Notes under the pieces: generated by a model | Told to the model about the DNA's origin: nothing | Databases searched by the model: none | Seen by the model: only the letters and a program-made list of their open reading frames with translations | Assembly: GCA_963693365.1 (NCBI GenBank) | Contig: CAVNZM010000014.1 | Span: forward strand, 4,402,001-4,466,000 | Direction: 5' to 3' | DNA length: 64,000 bases | Source of the DNA: Amoebidium appalachense | Taxonomy: Eukaryota; Ichthyosporea | Shown here: positions 1-12,090 of the stretch, piece after piece | How positions within the stretch are numbered: the first letter of the stretch is position 1 | Layout of the letters: each line of letters begins with the position of its first letter | Translations under genes and position numbers: made by a program

Positions 1-165
1 GTACACAGTTGCTCCCATGCATGCATGCACCTAGTGCTGATACATGCAAGCACAGACCTGGCACGTGCATGATATAATGATATGGAAGGCACCACACACT
101 TCAACGGCACCATGTACCTGTATATGCCAAGGCACCATATATATGCATGCACACTTGATAAGCCA

Positions 166-772
166 TCATGCACAAATATGATACCATGCACAAATATGAT
201 ACCATGCACAAAGATAATACCATTCACAAATATGATACCATTCACAAATATGATACCATATGCATTCACAAATATGATACCATTCACACATATGATACCA
301 TGCACAAATATGATACCATTCACAAATATGATACCATTCACAAACACGATACCATTCACAAATACGATACCAGTCACAACTATAATACCATTCACAAATA
401 TGATACCATTGATAGCATCCACAAATATGATACCATGCACAAATATGATACCATGCACAAATATTACACCATGCACAAATATGCTACCATGTACAAATAT
501 GCTACCATTCACAAATACGAGCAGCGCAGTCACAACTATGATACCATTCACAAATATGATACCATGCACAAATATGATACCATGCACAAATATGATACCA
601 TGCACAAGTATTACACCATGCACAAAGATGCTACCATGCACAAATATGCTACCATTCACAAATATGCTACCATGCACAAATATGAGACCATGCACAAATT
701 TGATGCCATTCACAAATATGATGCCATTCACAAATATGATACCATGCACAAACATGATACCATGCACATATG
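166..772. repeat. 18-bp minisatellite in intron of the kinase gene
   Basis: About 33 head-to-tail copies of an 18-base unit (consensus close to CACAAATATGATACCATG, with TT replacing TG at the end of many copies). The unit length is a multiple of three, so two frames stay open for about 600 nt and would read as Met-His-Lys-Tyr-Asp-Thr or Cys-Thr-Asn-Met-Ile-Pro repeats. The tract ends about 50 bp before a clear splice acceptor at 823-824, so it is best read as intronic and not coding. Confidence 0.9.
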
Positions 773-824
773 AGAGGCACCATGCCCGACATCTTCTTTC
801 TAACGTCCCCTCCCCCCCCTCCAG

Positions 825-1996
825 GCTGTGTATGAGTTGATGACGCAGTGCTGGCTGTATGCACCCCCCCCGGCGGCCCAGCATGCACTCTGTGGCCCAG
901 AGGGCGGGCACTCTGTTTGCAGCCGTCTGCCACCAGCCCGTCACCACCGTGGTAGGCCCCAGATTGCACTGGCTACATATAGGCCCCAGATTGCACTGGC
1001 TACATATAGATTGTGTGTAACTATTGTGTTAAACTTTTTTGGAGTGCCCATGTGCGGTGCAACTTGGCACATGCCGTTGGCACATTGCCACGTGTTCTGG
1101 GCCCTGGTGGAACGCACAATCCACACGGCGCTGGCAGGCAGCCGTACTGTTGTCAAGAGGGCACGCTAATTGGTTTACTACGTATACCAGGTTGGACCCA
1201 GGGCCTAGCTATGCATAGCGGGCAGCATGACAAATATCTGTTGCCATACACTGTGGGGTGTCTGACGTGAACCGCGCAGGTTGTTGATGGGGATGTGCAG
1301 CTGAGGGCTGCAGCAGAGGACATGGGATATGTCGAGACCGTGCCTAGTGATACCCAGGTGTGTCTTAACCGGGCCCATACATGCCACGCCATCACACACA
1401 CATACACACACACACACATACACACACACATACATACACATACATACACACATACATACACACACACATACATACACATACATACACACATACATACACA
1501 CACACATACATACACATACACACATACATACACACATACATACACACATACATACACACATACATACACACATACATACACACATACATACACACATACA
1601 TACACACACACACACACACATACGTACTATGTTCACTTTGTAAACGGGCACTCTAATCGACCGTAACACGAGCACATACAGGGGTAAGGGAGCAGACACA
1701 CAAACTTGACACATCACCAAACCCTCCTTTAGTACCCACCACCCCGTACCTCCCCCAACACCAACCATTATCAACAACCTCCCCCCCCTCACCCTCCCCC
1801 CAGCCCCCACACACACCCTTCCCCCCCCCCCCCCCCCCCCCCCTCCCCCCCCCCCCCCCCCCCCTCTCCCCCCCTTCAGGCCACCCCACCGACCAGCCCT
1901 GGGTCGACCTACATAGCCCCTGATGGCTACACCCACGTGCGCCCACTGCCGCCTACCCCCCTACCCACCCATGGGGGCTACGACCAACCACAGTGA
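825..1996 (+). CDS. Protein kinase (tyrosine-kinase/TKL type), C-terminal exons only
   Basis: Three phase-0 exons: 825-951, 1280-1357 and 1880-1996 (TGA at 1994-1996). Each acceptor ends in AG, two of them after C-rich tracts, and each donor begins GT. The first exon encodes the end of a kinase domain: VYELMTQCW followed by RRPSM matches subdomain XI of tyrosine kinases and TKL kinases (YELMxxCW...RPSF). The second exon encodes a short acidic piece with GYVETVPSD. The last encodes a 38-residue proline-rich tail with YIAPDGYTHV; the tyrosines could be phosphorylation or adaptor sites, which is inference. The catalytic core lies upstream of the window. The first exon is 127 nt and carries a C8 run at 864-871; one C too many there breaks the frame between the CW and RPS motifs, so this is either an assembly error or an inactivating indel. 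A poly(A) signal follows at 2120. Confidence 0.7.
1390..1622. repeat. (CA)n/(CATACA)n microsatellite
   Basis: Interrupted CA repeat with regularly spaced T substitutions giving CACACATACATA periods. It lies in the last intron of the kinase gene, starting 32 bp after the donor at 1358. Every frame on both strands is open through it, so apparent ORFs here are artefacts. Confidence 0.9.
1818..1878 (+). repeat. C-rich tract before terminal-exon acceptor
   Basis: About 60 nt of almost pure C ending in CTCTCCCCCCCTTCAG at 1879. It takes the place of the usual U-rich polypyrimidine tract for the last exon of the kinase gene. Confidence 0.75.
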
Positions 1997-2100
1997 ACCG
2001 CTGGATGTGCACGTGCACACCCATGGCCTGTGTGGCTGTGTGTCCGTGCTATCGCCTGGGCAGACTGGCCAAGGGCACTAGATTGCGTACCTGTGCCTAG

Positions 2101-2139
2101 TTTATTGAAACAATGCCGCAATAAAATACTAAAAATAAA
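2101..2139. terminator. Overlapping poly(A) signals of two convergent genes
   Basis: AATAAA occurs on the plus strand at 2120-2125 and again at 2134-2139, about 125 bp after the stop codon of the plus-strand kinase gene. TTTATT at 2101-2106 is AATAAA on the minus strand, about 210 bp past the stop of the minus-strand GRK gene. The two transcripts therefore probably overlap at their 3' ends. Confidence 0.6.
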
Positions 2140-2313
2140 AATGCCGTGGTGCTGCATACGTGCATGGGCCCTATTTGGGCAGGGCCATAAACTAAATGTT
2201 TGCTGGTGTGTTCTTTCGTGCATAGCTGGGCCCTGTTGTGGTTTCAGGTGCCCACTTTCATGCATATGGTGCCGTGCATGTTCCCCTCAGAGTCTACTAG
2301 AAGCTACCAGAAG

Positions 2314-2763
2314 CTACCAGAAACGGGACCTACGGCGGGACGACTTTGTGCTGTTTGTGCGAGGAATGTCCTGAGCGGCTTTGAGGCTTTCATCCACTCC
2401 CGCTATCAGCACGGGGCTGAGTGCAACGTTGGCTAGCGTGGCCTGTGGGGGTGCAACGTGTAAGCGCACGTGTGTACACGTGTGCATGTGCACGTGCAGG
2501 CACACGGCCAGCGATAGTGGTTGCATGGCCAAGGGTGTGCACGTGCAAACAGGCACACGGCAAGCAGGCAAGCATAATGTGTCTAAACAGGCATGCTTTG
2601 AATCATAGCCACACACGCAGACAAATGCTCACTCATTCACCCACAAATGCACATGCACACGCACATGCACATGCACCCACACCACACCCACGTACGCCCA
2701 CAAACACTCGCACAAGCTTGTTGCACACACACACAACCCCAAGCACGTGTACCCCCCTCCCCC

Positions 2764-2794
<31 letters not shown>

Positions 2795-3134
2795 ACAACT
2801 TACCAGGCCCACGGCCAGCAGGCCGACCTTATTTGGAAAGTCATGTGACCCGCCGCCCCTGTCCTTGTCCTTCTCCTGCACCCCCTCCCCCAGTCAGCAC
2901 AAGTCCATACCCCCACAGAAGTCAAGGCTATGCCCAGCAACCCCCCCCCCCCCCCCTTCCTCCTCCGCAAATCCCCAATGGCACACACACACATGTCCCC
3001 CTGCCCTACCCCCCAAAAAGTTCATCCGAAGTTACACATCGTGTTCTCCCTCATTGCCCGGGCCTGGCGAACGGACATATTGGGCCCCCTCCTCCGCCTC
3101 CACCTCCGGTCAGCATACATCCAAAATGTACACA

Positions 3135-3172
<38 letters not shown>

Positions 3173-3971
3173 AGCCAGCACATTCCAAGCACAGCACCAT
3201 TCCCCGTGAGCACCACCCCCGTCTCGTGTCCTCCTCTCATGAGGTTACATGTACAGCCGCCCCCCCTCCCCCCTCCCCCATGTGGCCCTTACAAGCAAAC
3301 CCAGCCCCCCCCCCCCCCCCCCCCTCCCCCCCCTGGGGGCCCATGGGCCCGTGCTTACCTTATCGGGCACATCGACCACGCCAGCGGACTCACTGACATC
3401 CAGCGACACCACACTGCTGTTGTTGTGTGCCCCTGCTGACGTGGGCCCTGGGGGGGGCAGGCTGGATGTGCCCCCACTGTTCACACTGCCCTCCTCCCCT
3501 GATATGTGCAACCTGCATGCGCCCAGAAAACAGTCAGCCATCAACATCCTCCAATCCCCCCCCCCCCCCCCTTCCCCAAAAAAAAAAGGAAGAAGAAGAA
3601 GGAAAGAAAAAGGGTGCGGGCACCTACCCTGATGTTGTTGGCCTGGTCTCCAGCCCGTTGAGGTCGTGCTGCAGGGCAGACTGTGTGTGAGCACAAACAC
3701 ATGACCCCCACAGAAGCAAACAAGGATGATTGGCAAAAAAAAAAAAAAAAAAAGGCAACGTCACGAAAAAGGGTCGGAACCCAAGACCCAGGTTGCTGGT
3801 TGGGCCTTGGACTTTGCAAAGGTGGCACGTGCACAGTGTGTGTGTGCCGGGGGGCAACAGTTCCCTCTGTGTGTGTGCATGCATGGCCCGGAGAGTCCAC
3901 GTGGCATGCCCGTCCATGCACGTGTGTGTGTGTGTGTCTGTTGGAGGGGGAAGGGGGGGGGGGGAGGGGGG

Positions 3972-4041
<70 letters not shown>

Positions 4042-4135
4042 GAAAGCGGTAAGTGTATGCGCGTTTGAGCTTGTATGCTCGTGTGTGTGCGCATCTTGCT
4101 GCACGTGTGCATGTTTTTGTGTGCATGTGCCTGTC

Positions 4136-4177
<42 letters not shown>

Positions 4178-4801
4178 TGTGCATGCTGCACGTGTATCCG
4201 TGTGCATGGTGCACGTGGCTGTGTGTCCTGTGTTGTTTCACGTGCAGGAACCCACCTCCTTTTTCCTCTTTGTGGGCTTCTTGGGGTTCTTTTGGATCAC
4301 CGTGGATAGTGACTGCCGTACCTGCAGGGGAGAGGGGGGTGTTAGAATGCAGGCCAGACACGAACACGTGTAGATTTTATTTGTGTGCAAATACACTGCA
4401 CACCACACCATGGGCAGACATTCTTTGTTGCGTACAGGCACAGCAACACACACATACCTGCACACAAAGCACACAATCACGTAACAAAAGCACACAAGCA
4501 CACAGGCACACACATACGGGTACAACCCCCCCCCCCCCCCCCCCCCGCCCCTTCCTCCACAGACACACCCACACACACACACACCGCACCCACACCCACA
4601 CCAGCACCCGCATCCCCACCCCCACACACGCACACACGCACACACGCACACACGCACACACGCACACACACACACGTACGGCTGGGGGTATGTCGACCAA
4701 GCGTGAGTTGACCTCATCATACACCCCCGAGTCCAGCATCTCCTGCTGCCACGCCTTGCTGATCGTCACGTCAAACCCCTCGTACTGCCCCACATGTCAG
4801 C

Positions 4802-4832
<31 letters not shown>

Positions 4833-5189
4833 GCGCCAAAAAAAAACAAAAAAAAAACAAAAAACAAAAAAAAAACACCCCGCTTATCAACCCACCATCA
4901 CCACCTTCCATTATCCCCCACCACAGAAAACCAGCACAGCATGGCCCCTTAGCATATCAGCACAGCATGCCCCCCCCCCCCCCCCCCCCCCCCCTCCCCC
5001 CCCCCCTTACCAGCACACCAGCCCCCTCCCCTCCCCCCTCCCCCCCAAATATGAGCACACAAGCCCCCCCCCCCCCTCCCCCCCCCCCCCCCCCCCCCCC
5101 CCATATGAGCACACCAGCCCCCTCCCCCCCCCCCCCCCCCCCTCCCCCACATATGAGCACACCAGCCTCCCTCAACATGAGCACACCAG

Positions 5190-5238
<49 letters not shown>

Positions 5239-5476
5239 ATATGAGCACACCAGTCCCCCTCTCCCTTCCTCCCCCCCCCCCCCTTGTCCCCATCCCCACC
5301 ACCCTCTCTCCCCCTCCCCTCCCCATGAGCACCCCACAGCATCTCCAGCTATCACCTTTCTCTGGTCGTCCTCTGTCAGCACCACATCTGCGTGCTGCTC
5401 GAGTTTCTTGTCCATGTGCTTGAGCTGGTCCGTGGTGTTGTCCACGTACAGCTCCTTCTTCTGCAGCCACACGTGT

Positions 5477-5524
<48 letters not shown>

Positions 5525-6807
5525 CGCGCGCGCGTGTACGTGTGTGTGTGTGTGTGTGTGTGTAGCTGTGTGCGGGTGTGTGTGTGTGCGCGCGCGTGTA
5601 TGTGTGTTGCACGTTGCACATGCTTGTGTGTGTCTTGCATGTGTACGAAGGTGGAGTCGTGTATGCGTCCATAGATGTGTGCATGTGCGGATGTGCATAT
5701 GCATGATGTGTACTTGTGTCTGTGTGCATATGTGCTTGTATGTCTCAGCGTGTGGGTGCATGTGCATGTGCGCATATATGCATGGACAGGTACGTGTACA
5801 CATGATTGTCTGCCTGCGGTATGTGTGGTAGTATATGCATGCATGTGTGGAGTATGTGTGCATGTTTGTACGTGCATGGGTGGGGCAGTACATACCTGGG
5901 GCACGAATGGGGCCTGTATCTTCTTGGCCCTTATCAGGGTCCATGACATCCCGGCAAAGTAGGGGTGCTGCTTGATGGGCTTAGGCCCCTTCATGCCCAG
6001 CCGGTTGTCCTGCACTGGGTCTAGCAGCTGCGGCCACATGCATTGGTCAACACCACTCTGCCTGCCTGCCCACCCTTGCAACCCGCAGCCCACCCGTAAC
6101 CTGGAGCATGCAAGCGCCGACCTACACACCCACAACCACACACAGACCCACACCCCCATCCACCCACCGCCCCACCACTTCAACACACACCATCCACGCA
6201 CCCCCCATCCACTACCGCCACCACCACACACCCATTCCCTCCCCCCCCCCCCAAAAAAAAACGCCCAACACACACCCACACACCTTCTGCAGCAGGTCCT
6301 TAGCCTCTGTTGAGAAGCCCAACGACCAATCAATGTCACCTTTCATGGCCTTCTCCTTGATCTGCTCTTTGGTCACCTTGCGGTCCTTGCGGAACGGCGT
6401 CTGTGCGGCCATGCACAAATGCACACATGCACACAAACACACATATGCACACACACACACATACATGCACCCACATGCATACACATACATATGCACGCGC
6501 ACAGAGAGAGAGAGGTGGAACATGAGAAATAAGAGGGTGGAAAAGGGGAAAAAAAAACACACACAAAACACACACACACACGAACAAACACACACACACA
6601 CACACATTAGCACACCGGTCAGCCCGCTGCCCTCCCCTCCCCCCCCCTCCCCCTCCCCCCTTTTTTTTTGCCTGGACCTACCCTGCCGGTCAGCATTTCA
6701 TAGAGGGTGCATCCATAGCTGAAATAGTCCACCCACAGCCCGTACGGCTCACCGTTCATCACCTCGGGCGCTGCAGCAAGGCCCCTGTCAGTATGCCTGC
6801 CGATTGT

Positions 6808-6849
<42 letters not shown>

Positions 6850-7291
6850 AACCACCACCACCACCAACCCCCCCAAGCATCCACAAAAAAGCGACTCGTG
6901 TACCCAAACACATCCACGCGCACACACGACCCTCCGATCCCACGACACCACACACAGACACCTACACTTGCAACCATACCCAAGAGCACACCGCCACCCC
7001 CTAACCCCCATGCCCACCCACATCACCACCCCCTAAACCCCCACACCCCAGCAGCAGGCCACCCCCCCCCTTCTCTCTCATCCCCCCCTCACGTACCCAT
7101 GTAACCCAGGGTGCCGCTCTCCGACTCCTTGAGTTTGCCCTGCTCCAGCCTGCATGCCAGCCCAAGGTCCGAGATCCGGCAGTGCCCTGCACGTGCCATA
7201 TGTCAGAAAAACAAAATGCTGGCACCCAAGCCAGACACACACAAAGCCTACACTCCCACCCACAGCTGTCAGATACCTCTCCCCCTTTCCC

Positions 7292-7325
<34 letters not shown>

Positions 7326-7415
7326 CCATCATCACCACCACTCACCCACCCACCCACCCACCCACCCAGCCAGTCAGCCAGCCAGCGCCACACACACACA
7401 CACACACACGCACAG

Positions 7416-7447
<32 letters not shown>

Positions 7448-7890
7448 GTGCGCCCATGCACCTTACCTCCCCCCTCCCCTCCCCCTCCCCCCCCCTCCCC
7501 CCTCACCCACCTACCTTGACTGTCCAGCAGCACGTTTGATGGTTTCAAATCCCTGCGCCCCCCTGTCAGTCCACCATGCACGTGCACAGCACACACACAC
7601 ACACAATGGTGAGCACAAAATCATACACAAATACTCAAACCTCATGCTTTGCAATGCAACCACCAGCGTGCATACACTTAGAGCACCCACACAACCAGCC
7701 CCCCCCCCCTTCCCCCCGTTCCCCTTAAACTCTTCTCTATACCTCCCCCGCCCTACCAAACCTCACCCCACTTTCCCAACCCACCACCCCCCAACCATCA
7801 TCCACCATCCCAACCGGAAGACAAAGCCCACCTCACGAACGCACACGCACGCACACACACACACACGCGCACACGCACACACGCACACAC

Positions 7891-7973
<83 letters not shown>

Positions 7974-9468
7974 GTAGAGGATACTGAGTGCATGCAGGTG
8001 CTCCAAGCCCAGCAGTATCTCCATGGCATAGAACCGAGCACGGTCGTCGGCAAACCGCCGCTGGGCGGCAATGTGGTAGGCAAGGTCCCCCCCATTCATC
8101 AGGTCCATCACGAGCACGAGCTCATCTGCATGCGTGCCTGTCAGCACGTGCACACACACACACACACACACGTTTATTTTTTAAAACACATACACACACC
8201 CGTACATGAACACACATAGACACACACACACACACACGTACAGACACGTACACGTACACACACGTACAGACACACGTACACGCACACACGTACAGACACA
8301 CGTACACGTACACACACCTACAGACATACGTACACGTACACACACACGTACAGGCACACGTACACGTACACACACACGTACAGGCACACGTACACGTACA
8401 CACACACACACGTACACGTGCAGACAGGGGGGCATGGACTCACCATGTGTCTGGAATGCATACTTGAGGCACAGGACAAAGGGGCTGTCACAGAGGGCCA
8501 GGGCCTTGCGTTCAGTCCATGCATAGACCTCCCTCTTGCGGGCCTTGAGGTGGCTCTTGCTGAGGTACTTGGCTGCATACATGCTGCCCGTGTCTCGCTT
8601 CTGCACTGCATACACCTGCAAACACACACACACAGGCGTGAGTCCCGTGGTGGGCCAGTGCACGTGTGTGGTTGTGCCGTAGCGTGCGTATGCATGTGCA
8701 CGTGCAGCAATGAGTGTGTGTGTGTGCGCATGTGCTTTCAATGTTGGTGTGTGTGTGTGTGTGCAGGCAATGTGTGCGTCCATGTGCAGGCAATGTGTGT
8801 GTGTGCAGCCAATGTGTGTGTGTGCACGTGCAGCCAATGTGTGTGTGCATGCGCAGGAATTGCGTGTTTGCATGCGCAAGCAGTGTGCATGCACGTGGAT
8901 CTTCGTGCGTGCAAGGTGCCTGTGCCTGCATGCTCACCCACCTTTCCAAATGCGCCGACCCCGACACAGCATATGGTGTCAAAGTCGTCCTTTGTGATGC
9001 GCACTGACAGCTCCACATGTCTCCACTTGAGGTACCGCTGGTAACACACACCGCGGCAGAACGCAGGGTAGATCTACGCCCCACGCCTCCCGCCGTTAGC
9101 TCCCCATTCCAACCCCCCCCCCCCCCCCCCCCAAGAAATGAGCACACACACCTCCTTCAATGCCTGCAGGTTTGCCTGTGTGGCTTCAGAAAACAGTGAC
9201 GGGTTGCCTCGTACCTCCCCCCGCCGACTCTCTGCAACCCCACATTATCAGCCTATGCCCACATCCCCCCCCCCCCCCCCCCCCCTCCCCCCGGCCCGTC
9301 CGTCCCCCCCCCCTCCCCCCGGCACGTCCGTAATTCTCTCCCTCCCCCCCCCCCCCCCCCCCCCCACCCTCCCCCCAAAAAAACAAAAAAAACATACACA
9401 CGCACACGCACACACGCACCCACCCACCCACGCACCCACCCACGCACGCACCCACCCACCCACCCACC

Positions 9469-9518
<50 letters not shown>

Positions 9519-9786
9519 CACACTCCTCCCCCCTCACCCCCCCCCTCCCCCCTCGGGCACGTACAGTGACTGCAGGTCAGCATCCAGGGCCTGCCATGTC
9601 GCCTGCAGACAAAAAGGTTAATATTCTGGCACCGGTTTGTGTGGCTCAACCAAACACCAACCTCACATTGATCACAAAACCTCACTCTTTACTCTCTATG
9701 TAGCTTGGTTTATATGTGTGCAGACTATTTGCTCCACACACATCCCCCCCAGCCCCTCCCCCTCCCCCCCCGCCCTCCCAAACCTC

Positions 9787-9824
<38 letters not shown>

Positions 9825-9860
9825 ACCCCTCCTCCCCCCAGCCTTACCACCAAAAAAAAC

Positions 9861-9891
<31 letters not shown>

Positions 9892-10129
9892 ACAACACCC
9901 CTCACCCCTCCTGCACAAACACAAACCCCAATCCCACTCACACCACACGTGTGTCCCACACACACATACACATACACACGCACACGTCCTTTACTATGGA
10001 AATCATCCGAACACAAACACACAACACCGCACCAACCACAAGGTGTGTCAAGGAGACCATGAAAAGAAATAGGTAGGTTGTCGTGCAGAACACTGGTTGA
10101 GAAAGAAGTAGCCAGCATATCATGTAACA

Positions 10130-10163
<34 letters not shown>

Positions 10164-10222
10164 GGGGGGAGGGGGGGGGGGGGGGGGGATGGGGGATGAT
10201 AGGGGAAGAACATGTCGTGTAT

Positions 10223-10308
<86 letters not shown>

Positions 10309-10326
10309 TTGTGGGTGTTCGTGTGT

Positions 10327-10423
<97 letters not shown>

Positions 10424-10792
10424 TGTGTGTGTATGCATGTGTATGTGCATGTGTGTGTGCGTGTAAGTCTGTCGACGTGTATGTGTGTGTTTGTGCACAC
10501 ACGCACAGTGCGGTTCACTCTACCTCGGATATGAGCATATCCTTTGGGCCTGTGCCCTTTGCCAGCACCAGGATGCTGCGTGCTGACGACACCTTCGGAT
10601 ACAACTGCAAGCCCAAGGCCCCAATCAGCACATGTGAAATGCAACCATATCTGGCAACAGGAGAGAGGGGGAAAGCCGGGGTGTGGAATGACCTGCACAT
10701 GCCTGCACCACAGTATGCCATGTGAAAGGATACTGCTTGCACTGCCAGCACATGTGTGCAGTATGCACGCGCAGTGGCACGAGCTCTCGTGT

Positions 10793-10823
<31 letters not shown>

Positions 10824-11257
10824 GGGGGGGGAGGGGGGGGGGGGGGGGGGGAGGGAGGGGGGAGACGGAGGAAGGGTAGGGCCGGTGTGGAGCTGAGAAT
10901 GAAGGTGAGGAGTTTGGGTGTGTGTACACACATGTATATTAATGTTTAGTCTGGTAGCACGTGCATGCATGTGGATGTTTGACCATGCACTGCTCGTGGA
11001 TGTTGTGACCATGCACGTGTATGCCCACCTGTGTTTCTACCCACGTGCATGCATGTGTGTGTTCACCTTCCATGTGCATCTGTGTGTGTGGCCATGCACC
11101 TGCATGCTAGTCTGTGTGTGTGATCATGCCCGTGCATGCATGTGCCCTTCACCTTGTACTCCTTCACATCCTCGTACATCTGGATCCTGCGCTTGAGCAT
11201 GGGGTCCATCTGGCAAAACTCCTTGACCTCCTCGTACCTGCACACACCGTCAGAACC

Positions 11258-11342
<85 letters not shown>

Positions 11343-11386
11343 TGCTCTCAGCCACACATGCAGGCTGTGTGTGTGTTTTTTTTTTT

Positions 11387-11425
<39 letters not shown>

Positions 11426-11457
11426 AGGCCACGGTGTGTGCTCAGCAGCATTCAGGT

Positions 11458-11504
<47 letters not shown>

Positions 11505-12055
11505 TTGTATGCGTGGGCTTGAGTCCTCAGCTATACACCTGCAGGCTCTGTGTGTGTCTGTGTCCTGCTTGGGCTTGTGTGTGTCCGGCAGCATGCATGC
11601 AGGGTGTGTATGTGTGTGTGTGTGTGTGTGTGTGTCACGCACACACGGACGGGTTCCCCACGAGCCTAATCGGGAACATTCATACCGACCTATCGCCCCT
11701 CGTCCCTCCCACATACTCCTTCCCCCCCCCCCCCCCCGGTACCAAAAAATGGTACGCCCAGCATAGACTCATACATTCTCTTGCACACGCGTGGACACAA
11801 GACTCACTTGAACACACCCGGGTATATGCACATACACCACCCATGCAAGTGCACACCCACGGACATATGTCCTCACACACACACACACACACCACCCTTG
11901 AAGCACATGGTCCACACCCACCCCAGCACATGCAGCAAAAGGGGCAAAGGCAAACAGGCAGAAAGGGTAGTCAGGAACAAAAAGGGGCAGAGAGCACAAC
12001 AGATGTGTGTGTGTGTGGAGGGTAGTATGTAGACGGAGGGGTGAGAGCCGCCGGG

Positions 12056-12090
<35 letters not shown>

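Noticed and set aside
1295-1666. Long open frames of Thr-His or Cys-Val repeats over CA/GT tracts (also at 10120-10929, 20110-20511, 31518-32234, 51017-51676, 53742-54974 and 59083-60029)
   Set aside because: CA/GT repeats have no stops in any frame on either strand. The frames follow the repeat, lack domains, and lie in introns or spacers.
2290-2375. Plus-strand frame ending DFVLFVRGM as an extra exon of the first kinase gene
   Set aside because: The first gene already has a stop at 1994-1996 and poly(A) signals at 2120 and 2134. The same DNA on the minus strand gives a phase-compatible last exon for GRK, which is preferred.
4680-4784. PH domain expected after the [13 protein letters not shown] segment, as in GRK2/3
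   Set aside because: None of the downstream exons (4321-2314) resemble PH strands, and the exon lengths are too short.
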